Source of the DNA: JAAZBW01 sp035647855
Lineage (GTDB): Bacteria; Actinomycetota; Actinomycetes; Actinomycetales; Actinomycetaceae
DNA: 34,376 nucleotides
Direction of reading: 5' to 3'
NCBI GenBank assembly: GCA_035647855.1
Contig: DASRMP010000017.1
Span: 1 to 34,376, forward strand
A program made the translations under genes and the position numbers. The notes beneath the pieces were generated by a model that worked only from the letters and a program-made list of their open reading frames with translations, was not told the DNA's origin and ran no database searches. Position 1 is the first letter of the stretch, and each line of letters starts with the position of its first letter. Positions 1 to 7,804 of this stretch are shown in pieces.

Positions 1-700
1 GGGAGACCTCACAGCGGTAGCCGAGCGCGGTCAGAATGTGGGACACGAGGTGGGTGAGTTGGTGGGTCCGGAAGTGCTCCGCCACGTGTGCGCGGACGCG
101 ATCCCGGATGGCCTCGAGAGTGGGAGCAGTCTCGGGGTCGATCACCTCTTCGTCTTCCTTCGTGGCCACGGTGCGTGCCGTGCCCTCGTGCAACACTTCG
201 GCCATCCCGGGATCGATCCCCGTTCTCGCGATCACACGGAGTCGCTCCTCGGCATTGTTGCGAGAGGGGCTGAAGACGGTCAGGCTTGAGTTGAGTGTGT
301 AGAGGAGATCCTGCTGGATCCCCGACTTCGCCACAGGATCCGGGTCCCATTCCACAGGGATGTACTTGCGGCGCGCCCTGTCCGGATTCTCGGCATCGTA
401 GCCGTATGTGCCAGCAATCCGGCCGAAGAGCAGGTATCCCGGCCGCGTCTTCAATGGCATGATCACGAGCTCGTTCGGCTCAATGCTGTTGCGGAACGCC
501 CAGAGCTGCGCAGTGGTCGTCCCGATCCGACCCGGCGGGTCGTTGGGATATACCGACTCAACCTCGGCACGAAGGTGATCCCTCGTCGTGAACGAGCCGA
601 TATCGCCCACATCCGAGAACCCGACCGTCACTCTCCTGTTCTCAATGTTCCAGCTCTCGTGCTCGCCGTCGCGACCAGCGCGAACCACCCATGCCGCCAT
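1..700 (-). CDS. Mrr-like type IV restriction endonuclease, N-terminal part (C-terminus beyond window)
   Basis: The frame is open from an ATG at 700 to the window edge, about 233 residues, without a stop. It begins MAAWVVRAGRDGEHE and continues through TAQLWAFRNSIEPNELVIMPLK, GRIAG, KYIPVEW and QDLLYTLNSSLTVF. This is the pattern of the N-terminal DNA-recognition domain of actinobacterial Mrr-type restriction endonucleases. The PD-(D/E)XK nuclease domain normally follows and would lie left of base 1. A strong ribosome binding site (GGAGG) lies 6-7 nt upstream of the ATG and fixes the start. Such enzymes cut DNA bearing foreign modification. Whether the missing part is intact is unknown. The gene is divergent from the fragment starting at 948. 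Confidence 0.8.
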   Translation of the reverse strand, partial: MAAWVVRAGRDGEHESWNIENRRVTVGFSDVGDIGSFTTRDHLRAEVESVYPNDPPGRIGTTTAQLWAFRNSIEPNELVIMPLKTRPGYLLFGRIAGTYGYDAENPDRARRKYIPVEWDPDPVAKSGIQQDLLYTLNSSLTVFSPSRNNAEERLRVIARTGIDPGMAEVLHEGTARTVATKEDEEVIDPETAPTLEAIRDRVRAHVAEHFRTHQLTHLVSHILTALGYRCEVS

Positions 701-947
701 GCCTGCCTCCGTTCGTGCACAGATCGTCTCGCACGTGGATGGTTGGCTGTGCTGATATCGAGGGCAGCCCTTCTCGACGCTCGCAGCGATTGTGCGCTTA
801 CTGAAGTTGCGCACTCGAGGCCCTCGGCGGCCGACAGGTTCAATCGATTCAATCCCGTATCGCCGTTGGTGTCAGACGCTCTGGGCATACTGATAAGTAG
901 GCGCGGAGCTGGATTCCATAGGACTACGCAGAAGGGACAGATACAAC
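701..947. other. Intergenic region between divergent starts
   Basis: This region should carry the promoters of the Mrr-like gene (leftward) and of the truncated gene at 948 (rightward). I see no convincing -35/-10 pair, hairpin or RNA gene. A purine stretch GAAGGGA about 10 nt before the GTG at 948 is a plausible ribosome binding site. Confidence 0.4.
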
Positions 948-1180
948 GTGGCGGTTGGGTATCGAGCAGTTCTCCGACTTGGCGATGATGAGGACGCCGT
1001 CCGGATCGCAGAGGAACAGCTCCACAGCTGGCTGCGATCGAAGACCCATCCACGTCGCCACGCCACCCTCGACTCAGCTGACTGGGAGGGCGCGGGCGAT
1101 CACCATCTCGGTCCAAAGTCGATGCTGCGGGTCGCGGAGGTCAAGGAGCGGGAGGACCACATCCAGGTCCTCGTGCTCGG
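948..1180 (+). pseudogene. 5' fragment of a conserved actinobacterial gene, cut off by IS5 material
   Basis: From a GTG at 948 the reading frame starts VAVGYRAVLRLGDDEDAVRIAEEQL and contains HLGPKSMLRVAEVKERED. This looks like the N-terminus of a hypothetical actinobacterial protein of unknown function. After about 75 residues the similarity style changes abruptly and the same frame continues into an IS5-family transposase. The ORF is therefore a chimera made by insertion or deletion, and the native C-terminus is lost. The boundary near 1180 is approximate. Start support is the GAAGGGA motif at 931-937. Confidence 0.45.
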
Positions 1181-1199
1181 GGCGACCTCTGACCGCGTA

Positions 1200-1861
1200 G
1201 CCGATACCACCTGCTCGGCCACCACGATCGGCAGCCGGCGCGATGAGTGGATCGCCGCTGGCATCTTCCGGGAGCTTGAACAGCTGTGTCTGCTGGCCTA
1301 CGACCAGATCGTGGGCCTGCGGCTGGAGAACCTGAGCGTGGACGGCTGCCTGGTCAAGGTGGCCTGCGGAGGCGAGGTAGCCGGCAGATCACCGGTAGAC
1401 CGCAGTAATCAAGGAACCAAACGCTCACTGCTCACCGAGGGCCGGGGCCAGCCGGTGGGGTGCGTCATCGCCACGGCCAACCGTCACGACTCCCCGTTGC
1501 TGCGCCCGACCCCGGGGCAAGCTATCCCGCTTCGGTTTCCATCCTGCCCGAGAAGATCACCGTGCACCTGGATGCCGGATCCGACAGCCGCGGCACCCAT
1601 GATCTACTCAAGGAACTCGGCTGTGGCACGGTCATCAGCCAGAAAGGTCTCCCACTGCAGGCCGGCGCCCGCTGGGTATTGGAGCGAGCCAACTCCTTGC
1701 ACAGCCGTGGCCTCAGAGAGCTGCTGATCTGCACCGAACGACGCGCACGCGTCATCCAGGCCCTCATCGCCCTTGCCAACGCCATCATCGTCATCCGACG
1801 CCTCGTCCATGTCGCCCGGACAACCCACCCCTGGGACACCCACCCGGCCCACCGACCATGA
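1200..1861 (+). pseudogene. IS5-family transposase, 5'-truncated and frameshifted
   Basis: Two overlapping frames together give the C-terminal two thirds of an IS5-family (IS427/ISL2-like) DDE transposase. The first frame reads RRDEWIAAGIFRELEQL, LSVDGCLVKVACGGEVAGR, SPVDRSNQGTKRS and IATANRHDSPLLRPT. The second frame continues with LPEKITVHLDAGSDSRGT, KELGCGTVISQKGLPLQAG, RWVLERANS and ANAIIVIRRLV to a TGA at 1859-1861. The frame changes between about 1500 and 1535, where a short segment also seems missing. The DDE residues would be the D of VDG, the D of HLDAG and the E of VLER. The N-terminal quarter and left inverted repeat are absent, so the element is dead. Confidence 0.8.
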
Positions 1862-2144
1862 CCTATCCGCGCAATCTCTAACTCTTCTGACCACGGCCGT
1901 TACGTCCGTCGGGCAGGTTGCGGGCAGACCCAGGGCGGCTGGCGCACTTTCCTTCCCACCTTCCTCTTCGGAACACCACCCTCGGCAAGCGCCACCAAGT
2001 GCAGCGCTAGGGTGCTGAGATCCGCCGTGCTCTTCTCCCAGATTCGGCCAGCCAACACCCAGATCATCCTGGGCATTCGGTCCCTTGGCATGAAGCTCAC
2101 GTGCGAGGAAGATTGGTCTCCCGCGACGGAACGAGGAGGTTCCC
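1862..2144. other. Intergenic region, no gene recognised
   Basis: This is the space between the dead IS5 transposase and the membrane-protein fragment. It may hold the right end of the IS element, but no clear terminal inverted repeat or target duplication could be identified by eye. GAGGAGG just before the GTG at 2145 is the ribosome binding site of the next gene. Confidence 0.35.
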
Positions 2145-2738
2145 GTGAGCGCCGATCTGGATGCTGAGCGCCAGATCCCCGCGTCACCACAGACGGTCCG
2201 CGCGATGCCATGGCGCAGGCCGATCAGCCTGATCGTCGCTGGCGTGGTTCTCGTGGCACTCGCTGTGGGCCCGGCCATCGTCACACCGCTGGGTCCCATC
2301 ACAACCGCCCAAGCCCTCGTCACCATGCTCCTGGTGCTTGCCGCAGGATCCGTCGTCGGAGTGCTCACACCGAGCCGTTGGACGCTCCTCGCCGCGCCCG
2401 CGTTTTTCGCCGTCTTCCCCGAAGTCGCACACATCGGCACGCCGGGACCGCTCGCTGGCATGCCCGACTTCAGCTCCTCGCTCGGCACGGTCGCCTTCCT
2501 CGTCGGACGTCTGATCCCCGCCGCACTGACGCTCACTCCGATGGTGCTCGGTCTCGCACTCGGCATCGAACTCGCCGCACATCTGGGACACCCAGCCACC
2601 CGCCGTCTGCGCTGGTCCGGCCGGGTGGCAGGCGTCGTCGTCGCCATCCTCATCGTGTGGCTGGTGATAGCGATGGCACAGCCGACCACCATGGCCCCAT
2701 CCTCAGCGGTCATTTCGCGCCATTTGACGGTTCGGTAG
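2145..2738 (+). pseudogene. Integral membrane domain, C-terminally truncated (alpha/beta-hydrolase-type N-terminus)
   Basis: A GTG start preceded by GAGGAGG opens a 197-residue frame with about five hydrophobic segments, including ISLIVAGVVLVALAVG, ALVTMLLVLAAGSVVGVL and RVAGVVVAILIVWLVIA. The arrangement resembles the membrane domain that precedes an alpha/beta-hydrolase (serine aminopeptidase) domain in some actinobacterial proteins. That catalytic domain is missing here. The last residues (VISRHLTVR) come from sequence that seems to belong to the left end of an IS1634-type element. I infer that transposition cut the gene near 2695-2710. Family assignment is from pattern memory only; it could also be an independent small membrane protein. 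Confidence 0.55.
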
Positions 2739-2747
2739 GATCGGCGG

Positions 2748-2963
2748 GTGAGCCCCTACATCCGGAAGGTGAAGACCGCTTCGGGTGCGACCGCTGTGCA
2801 GATCGCGGAGAAGGTGCGCGGCAAGCGGACGATTCTGGACCACATCGGCTCAGCACACACGGACGGAGAACTGGCGGCGTTGATGGCGCGTGCACAGGAC
2901 CGGCTGCATCCAGGGCAGGAGGAGTTCGAACTGTTCCCGGATCACCACATCCGAGAGCGGTGA
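2748..2963 (+). pseudogene. IS1634-family transposase, N-terminal stub
   Basis: A GTG start opens 71 residues: SPYIRKVKTASGATAVQI, RTILDHIGSAHTDGEL, and LHPGQEEFELF. This matches the N-terminus of actinobacterial IS1634-family (IS4-like DDE) transposases, which are normally several hundred residues long. A TGA at 2961-2963 ends the frame and no catalytic domain follows on either strand. The GTG sits 5 nt after TAGGAT, which suggests a leaderless start typical of such elements. It is a non-functional remnant. Confidence 0.7.
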
Positions 2964-3220
2964 TCCGGTCGGGATTGTCCCGCTGGTTGTGGGAAGCCCG
3001 CGGCGCCATTTGGCGATGCACCTCGGAGCGGGCTCGCTGATCATCAAACGTGTGCTCAGCACAGTGTGCGACGCTGCTGACCGAGTCCCGCCAACCTCCC
3101 ACCCCACGAGACCGCGTCATCATGTACAACGATCCCCTCGGTGGTCACGCGAGCCGTACGAACTCGATGCCGTACCGCCCGTCGCGTAGAGGTGGGTGGG
3201 CTCGGCCCCTCCCCCACGTG
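2964..3220. other. Remnant region without a recognisable gene
   Basis: About 257 bp between the IS1634 stub and the LanC-like fragment. It may contain further decayed IS1634 sequence, but no frame gives a recognisable protein. Confidence 0.3.
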
Positions 3221-3592
3221 TCAGATCAGCGGAAACGGATCGTCCGGGAGGCGCGGGATCGGCGGAGCCTCCCCGCCAGCTTCGGCGATGTTGGCCGCGT
3301 GGAGCCGCAGGAGCGCAAGCGCGATACCCGATGCTCCCACCTGGTGCCCGACCTCCGCCTTCAGGGTGCCGATCGGGAGGACATAGGCCTCGCTGTACCA
3401 GCGCCGCCCCCGCTCGTCCGCGTTGGAGCGGACGAGCAGGTCATCACCCTGCGCGCGTGCGGCCTCCAGCCAGAGGGGGTCTCTGGTCACCGCCCACAGG
3501 CCGAGGAAGGCCTCGAGGATCGCCGTCGATCCGCAGCACTGGTGGAGGACCCGGTCGTTGCCGGCCGTGTGCCGCAGAGGGACCCCAATCAT
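3221..3592 (-). pseudogene. LanC-like (lanthionine synthetase C family) C-terminal fragment
   Basis: The minus frame of 123 residues contains LHQCCGSTAILEAFLGLWAV, RRWYSEAY, and VGASGIALALLRLHAANI, and ends FPLI. The Cys-Cys-Gly and GxxGIALALLRL elements are typical of the repeated alpha-toroid of LanC-like proteins, where Cys/His ligands hold zinc. Only the last one or two toroid repeats remain. The rest of the protein is absent upstream (above 3592), where another gene fragment lies on the opposite strand. The putative ATG at 3590-3592 has no clear ribosome binding site. It is a truncated remnant. Confidence 0.6.
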
Positions 3593-3596
3593 GGAT

Positions 3597-3960
3597 CTGG
3601 TGGCTCGCTGGCATCCATCCCCCCCGAGGAGTCAGCTGACGTCTCATCGCTCCTCATCCTCCGCCACCTCCTCACCATCGGCTGGGTAGACGAACATGCT
3701 GCAGTGCCCCTTATCCAACTGCCCGCAGAGGAGACGCGCGGCGCCATACTGAAGCTCGTCCGCGCAACGGTATTTGGTCACGTCCTGCTTGAGAGAGTCG
3801 AGGGAAGTCCCGAGGAGAGCGCGAGTGCATGGCGGCTGGGTACCGCCGCCCTGGGCGAGCTCCTCGACCGCGACCGTGCCACAGGCCGGGTACGAACACT
3901 CCCGACGCGTTCACAGATCGCCATCTCCTACGCGCGTGCTCGCGGCCGCATCCTTAATTA
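3597..3960 (+). pseudogene. C-terminal fragment of an AAA_4/Schlafen-type ATP-binding protein
   Basis: The plus frame here reads SSLLILRHLLTIGWVDEHAA, PLIQLPAEETRGAILKLV, VFGHVLLERVEG and ISYARARGRILN. This follows the pattern of the winged-helix C-terminal region of 'putative DNA-binding domain' (AlbA_2/Schlafen-AAA_4) proteins, where two small helix-turn-helix units end in a 'GRITN' motif. The ATPase/AlbA domain is missing upstream and the sequence degenerates after GRILN. There is no start codon or ribosome binding site of its own. It is a decayed fragment; identification rests on pattern memory. Confidence 0.5.
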
Positions 3961-4068
3961 TGGGTTTTCCCCAGCGGGGCGAGGTTGCCTCAACTTCCCA
4001 GCAGCCCCATCGCCCGATCGTCGCCGAATGAGCTGACCCGAGCCAGACCTACACTTGGCTGAGACGCG

Positions 4069-4266
4069 GTGAGACCGGCCATTCGCTTCGGCAAGTCTGC
4101 ACGACTCCTTGACGGCGGTACTGATCGCTTCCCCGGAACGGGATTCCTGCGTGCGGACATCCACACCCTGTTTGACCTCCACCTCGTGACCGTCGTCGAG
4201 ACGTCGGAAGATTTCGTCACCCGGGTCAGCCCGCACTCGTTCGGCGCCGCAACCGGGTCAGCGGGG
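4069..4266 (+). pseudogene. HNH-endonuclease-like fragment
   Basis: The frame contains DGGTDRFPGTGFLRADIHTL and then FDLHLVTV. The LLRADxHxLFD pattern is the end of the beta-beta-alpha metal site in many HNH nucleases, where the His binds metal. The rest of the nuclease is absent, so this is a short remnant near the end of the remnant zone. The 3' end overlaps no real gene except the convergent membrane protein, which ends at 4301. Confidence 0.4.
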
Positions 4267-4300
4267 GCATCGTTTCATGAAAGTCGGGTCTCAGCCCTGG

Positions 4301-5488
4301 TCAGAGCGTTCCGGTCAATTCTCGCAGTGCGCAGGAGCCCGCCGCGAAGTCGGTACGTCCACCGCAGGTCTCGGCGAACTGCTCGTACTCGCTGTTGATT
4401 TGCGATTGCCGCCACAGCTCGTCGCAGTCCGCCATGGTGCCTGCCTCGCAGGAGTCATAGAGGGCATCCAGCTCCGCATTGTCACCATAGGACATTCCCT
4501 CAAGGAAGCCGAAAACATCCGAGCCATCCGGTTCACACTGGCCGAACGAGGCCGACGCCGTGCCACCGCAGGTGCTTCCGAACTCCTCGTACTCGCTGCC
4601 GAAGTCGGACACCCAGTAGAGCTCATCACAGTCGGCCATATTGCCCGCCGCACATGAGTCCCACAGCCCGTCGAGCTGGGGGTCACTGCCGTAGGCGCCA
4701 TCGCGGGTGGTGGGGTCCGGCGCCGTCGTTGTCGTAGTAGGAGCCTGCGTGGCCGTCTGCGTCGGTGTCGGGCTGGCGTCCTCGCCGCCGTCGCCACCGA
4801 GCACACCTGTGGCATAGAGGATGCCGACCGCAACTCCCGCAAGTAGGAGCAGGGCCACGATGATCCCGACGATCACCGGGGTGTTGCGCTTGGGAGGCTC
4901 ACCGCCGTAACCGCCACCAGGATACGGAGTCGCACCCTGGTACGGCTGGCCGTACGGACCCGGCTGCTGGCCGTACGGACCCGGCTGCTGGCCGTAACTC
5001 GGCCGACCATACTGACCCTGTTGTTGGCCGTAGCCCTGCTGGCCGTAGCCCTGCTGGCCGTAACCCGGCTGGCCGTACTGACCGGACTGCTGCCCATACG
5101 CCTGTTGCTGGCCGTACTGGGAGGGAAATGCCTGGGCCCCCTGCGGATCGTAGGGCTGTTGGCCGTACTGACTCGTCTGCTGCCCGTAATGGGTGGGGAA
5201 GGCCTCGGTCTGCTGTGCATCGTGGCCCTGCTGCCCGTAATGACCTGCCTGTTGTCCGTACCCCTGCTGCTGCTCGTACCCCTGCTGCGCGGACGGATCG
5301 AGGGCCTGCGTTTCCTGGTTCGCCCACTGGCTCTGATCCGCCTCGTTCGCGGAGGCGGACTGTGGCGCCCACTGGCTCGTCGGACCGTCAGCCGGCGTCG
5401 CCGAACCGTCCCCCGGTGGCTGGGCCTGCCCGTCGTCAGGGTGGTAGCTGTCCTCGTCACCCCGGCGTTCGCCCTTGTTCTCCGACAT
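4301..5488 (-). CDS. Q/Y/G-rich single-pass membrane protein with Cys-containing extracellular repeats
   Basis: This 395-residue protein has three parts. Residues 1-200 are disordered and hydrophilic, with many copies of YGQQ, GQQGYGQQ and GPYGQQ. Residues about 203-229 form one membrane helix (VIVGIIVALLLLAGVAVGIL). A Thr/Pro-rich linker follows, then two related repeats of about 60 residues: LDGLWDSCAAGNMADCDELY with EYEEFGSTCGG, and LDALYDSCEAGTMADCDELW with EYEQFAETCGG. Each repeat has paired cysteines, as expected outside the membrane. The ATG at 5488 has GAGGGAGAG about 6 nt upstream. The Q/Y tail resembles N-termini of actinobacterial DUF4190-type proteins. The repeat domain is known in actinobacteria but has no assigned function. 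Confidence 0.85.
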   Translation of the reverse strand: MSENKGERRGDEDSYHPDDGQAQPPGDGSATPADGPTSQWAPQSASANEADQSQWANQETQALDPSAQQGYEQQQGYGQQAGHYGQQGHDAQQTEAFPTHYGQQTSQYGQQPYDPQGAQAFPSQYGQQQAYGQQSGQYGQPGYGQQGYGQQGYGQQQGQYGRPSYGQQPGPYGQQPGPYGQPYQGATPYPGGGYGGEPPKRNTPVIVGIIVALLLLAGVAVGILYATGVLGGDGGEDASPTPTQTATQAPTTTTTAPDPTTRDGAYGSDPQLDGLWDSCAAGNMADCDELYWVSDFGSEYEEFGSTCGGTASASFGQCEPDGSDVFGFLEGMSYGDNAELDALYDSCEAGTMADCDELWRQSQINSEYEQFAETCGGRTDFAAGSCALRELTGTL

Positions 5489-5788
5489 TGGTTCTCTCCC
5501 TCGCGGGTGACCGAGCGCCCGCGTAGCCGCAGCGCTTCACGTGCGAGCGTACTAGCGTCATGGAACTCAGCCCATGTTTTCGGTCCGTCGTCGCGGACCT
5601 CGAGCGCGCCACCGCGCTCGCCGACGACGGCACCCGCACCACCGGCCCCGCCCCGCGGAGCGGCAACGGCACCAGGCGCCCTCACAGTGAAGACCGGCGC
5701 CGACGATTGTGCCGAGGGTGGGCTCAACCGAGTGAAGTGAAGCCGGCCGCCCACGGTGGGCAGCCGGCCTCATATTGCAACCGGGGTA
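5489..5788. other. Intergenic region between two minus-strand genes
   Basis: This 300-bp stretch holds the promoter side of the Q/Y/G-rich protein and the terminator-like hairpin of the lipoprotein gene at 5742-5768. A plus frame from an ATG at 5560 (MELSPCFRSVVADLERATAL) looks superficially protein-like, but it lacks a ribosome binding site and decays into arginine-rich sequence. I do not call it a gene. Confidence 0.4.
5742..5768 (-). terminator. Hairpin downstream of the DUF4352-like lipoprotein gene
   Basis: GCCGGC C GCCCA, loop CGG, TGGGC A GCCGGC: an 11-bp GC-rich stem with one mismatch. It begins about 20 nt after the stop codon of the minus-strand lipoprotein gene. No T-run follows, as is common for actinobacterial terminator hairpins. 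Confidence 0.6.
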
Positions 5789-6385
5789 CTACTGGATCGC
5801 GAAGAAGACCTTCGTGTCATCGAAGTCGTAGGGGTCCTCGAGCACCCACGTCCCACCTTCAACTTGGTCCGAGGGAACGGAGACACAGGCGTTTCCTTCG
5901 ACAGTTGCGCCCCCGTACATTTCTCCCTGGTCGGTCAGGCTGTTGGGGATAACGCCGCAGTGGTCGTCCATACCGTCTCCAAAAGTGTTGCCGCCCGCGC
6001 CAACGAACTGGATCGACAGGTCGACCCAAGCAGTTCCGCTCTCGTCACCCGTGTAGGTCGCTGTCACCGGAACAAGAACAAACTGGCGGCCCTCTGCCGG
6101 CGGATCGTTGAATTGGTTCTCCTGCGCAACCATTTCATTGGCGTTCAGAATGGCGGACCCGAGGGACACCTCATAGTCCCCAATCGAAGCGGTGGACCCT
6201 GGTGAGAACGGGGCTTCACGGGTGCCATCGCCGCTCGGGACGCTTTCTGTCTCCGCAGCTGCCTCGGTGGAAGCCTCGGTGCCGGCCGCAACCGTAGTCG
6301 GCTCCTCGGTTTCACCGTTGCCACCACAGCCCGCGGTGGCGAGCAGTGCACTCACTGCAAACAAAATCGTTGCTGTTTTCCGCAT
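5789..6385 (-). CDS. Secreted lipoprotein, DUF4352-like beta-sandwich
   Basis: The 198-residue product starts MRKTATILFAVSALLATAGC. It is a lipoprotein signal with lipobox ATAGC and lipidated Cys20. A low-complexity Glu/Thr/Ala linker follows (residues 23-55). The globular part (about 58-198) contains REAPFSPGSTASIGDYEVSL, GRQFVLVPVTATYTG and GTWVLEDPYDFDDTKVFFA. This is the layout of telokin-like DUF4352 domains on cell-surface lipoproteins. The ATG has GGAGAG 5 nt upstream, and a hairpin follows the stop. It is likely anchored in the outer leaflet of the cytoplasmic membrane. Function unknown. Confidence 0.85.
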   Translation of the reverse strand: MRKTATILFAVSALLATAGCGGNGETEEPTTVAAGTEASTEAAAETESVPSGDGTREAPFSPGSTASIGDYEVSLGSAILNANEMVAQENQFNDPPAEGRQFVLVPVTATYTGDESGTAWVDLSIQFVGAGGNTFGDGMDDHCGVIPNSLTDQGEMYGGATVEGNACVSVPSDQVEGGTWVLEDPYDFDDTKVFFAIQ

Positions 6386-6546
6386 TTATCTCTCCATAAA
6401 TGAGGCCTGCATTGCAGACCAATTCCTGTCGAACGCCCGTAATGGTACCAATTGGCGACAGCCGCCCGCATAGAACCGATTCGCAGTTGCTCCGCGTCGT
6501 CGACGGCGGCTGCAGACGCCTGCCATCGGCAGCGGCGGCACGTGCG

Positions 6547-7638
6547 TCAGGAGATCGCCGCCATCAGGCTGCCGGTCGCGCGGAACGTCCGGATCATCTC
6601 GTGCGCGGGCGTTCGGCGGTCGCGCAGCATCGCGACCAATGGCTCCAGATGGTCGCGTTCGCCCCCGGGCAGCGCCCTGCTCGCCGCACGGAGTGCCGCC
6701 TCCGCGCCCTCCGCGGTGGCCGGATCCTCGAAACCGGCGGCAGCGCTCCGCCTGTGGAGGTCCGAATCGGGAACAAGGGCGCGGCCTGTCAGCGTGTTGT
6801 CGAGGGCGAGGCCGAGAAGGAGCGTGCCGAGGGCGCGGTACAACCCGAAATCCGTGACGCAGTCGAACGCCTTGAACTCGATCCGCCCCACCTCCGCCGG
6901 TATGCGGGCCCGGTCGGTGAGAGTTGGCGAGGAGGGCACGACGTCGTCGTCGCTCCCCACGTGGACGAGGACGGCCGGCCGCGGTCCGGTGCGGACGTAA
7001 GTGCGGCGGGAGAGGCCGCCCCACTCGCCGCCGCAGGCAAACGGAGAGGAGAAGCTGAACGGGACGATGAATGGACTCGCGAACGTGAGTTTCTGGCCGA
7101 TCTCGATGGTCTCCGCGGTGCTCAGGTCCGGGTGCGAGAAGCTGATGTCCGGCCCGTAGGTCACCATGTGGATGTGGGCGGTCCGTTCCTCGGGGCTGCA
7201 GCGGTCGGCGAGTTCCCACGGGTTCAGCGGCGGATCCGGCACGAACTCGCTGCGGTACGGGTTGATGGCCGTGCGCAGGGGCACGAAGCCGTGGCGCTCC
7301 GCGGCCCGCTGCCACAGCGCTGTGTCCTCCCGGAGAGTCGAGACCGCATCGTCGAGCGATTCGCAGATGGGCGTGCGAATCTCGAACCCTTTCGGGTCGG
7401 TGCGAAGGTAGCCGCCGCCGGCGTCGAAGCGCTCGAACCCCTCGATGTACCAGCGCTTGAGCTTGATCCCGAGATCGCCCACCCGCAGGTTCGGATAGTC
7501 CTCGGCGTAGAGGGGGAGTTCGTCGAGTACCTGGTCGAGGTCTTCGAAGGGCGTGTTCGTGAAATCGCAGAACCGCCCGGCGCGCCTGACCGCTACCTCG
7601 TGCTCGATCCCGAACCTGAAACCTTCGATGGCAAGCAT
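6547..7638 (-). CDS. GCS2-type carboxylate-amine ligase (glutamate-cysteine ligase family)
   Basis: The 363-residue protein opens MLAIEGFRFGIEHEVAVRR. The GIEHE motif is the metal/ATP-binding start of family-2 glutamate-cysteine ligases. Later segments DPKGFEIRTPICESLDDAVS, YRSEFVPDPPLNPWEL, EERTAHIHMVTYGPDISFS, and VGRIEFKAFDC fit the same fold, where H-I-H and E-F-K line the active site. These enzymes join an amine to the gamma-carboxyl of glutamate. The real substrate is not shown by the sequence, and many members are not glutathione enzymes. It is divergent from the padR-type gene, and the PadR operator lies in the shared upstream region, so it may be a PadR target. Confidence 0.75.
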   Translation of the reverse strand: MLAIEGFRFGIEHEVAVRRAGRFCDFTNTPFEDLDQVLDELPLYAEDYPNLRVGDLGIKLKRWYIEGFERFDAGGGYLRTDPKGFEIRTPICESLDDAVSTLREDTALWQRAAERHGFVPLRTAINPYRSEFVPDPPLNPWELADRCSPEERTAHIHMVTYGPDISFSHPDLSTAETIEIGQKLTFASPFIVPFSFSSPFACGGEWGGLSRRTYVRTGPRPAVLVHVGSDDDVVPSSPTLTDRARIPAEVGRIEFKAFDCVTDFGLYRALGTLLLGLALDNTLTGRALVPDSDLHRRSAAAGFEDPATAEGAEAALRAASRALPGGERDHLEPLVAMLRDRRTPAHEMIRTFRATGSLMAAIS

Positions 7639-7740
7639 GGAGTCGGCCCCCGTCTATCGGCTGAACGTGAATATCTCAGGATCCCGCAGCAGCCGGAACA
7701 CGTGAGCATCGTGACATGGCGCACCCTCGGCCGCCACCTG

Positions 7741-7773
7741 TTGACATCCCACCTATCGCGATATATCGTGATA
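7741..7773 (+). promoter_or_regulatory. Promoter and PadR-type operator upstream of the PadR gene
   Basis: A consensus -35 (TTGACA, 7741-7746) is followed after 17 nt by TATCGT (7764-7769) as a possible -10. Overlapping this is TATCGCGATATATCGTGATA (7754-7773): two adjacent 10-bp near-palindromes TATCGNGATA. This is the kind of site often seen before actinobacterial padR genes, and its position over the -10 predicts autorepression. GAAGGAG at 7792-7798 is the ribosome binding site. Confidence 0.75.
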
Positions 7774-7804
7774 GTCATTCAAATCTGATCTGAAGGAGAC
7801 ACCC

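Noticed and set aside
1604..2713. 369-residue minus-strand frame
   Set aside because: It is antisense to the IS5 remnant and membrane-protein fragment, with Ala/Arg/Thr-rich shadow composition.
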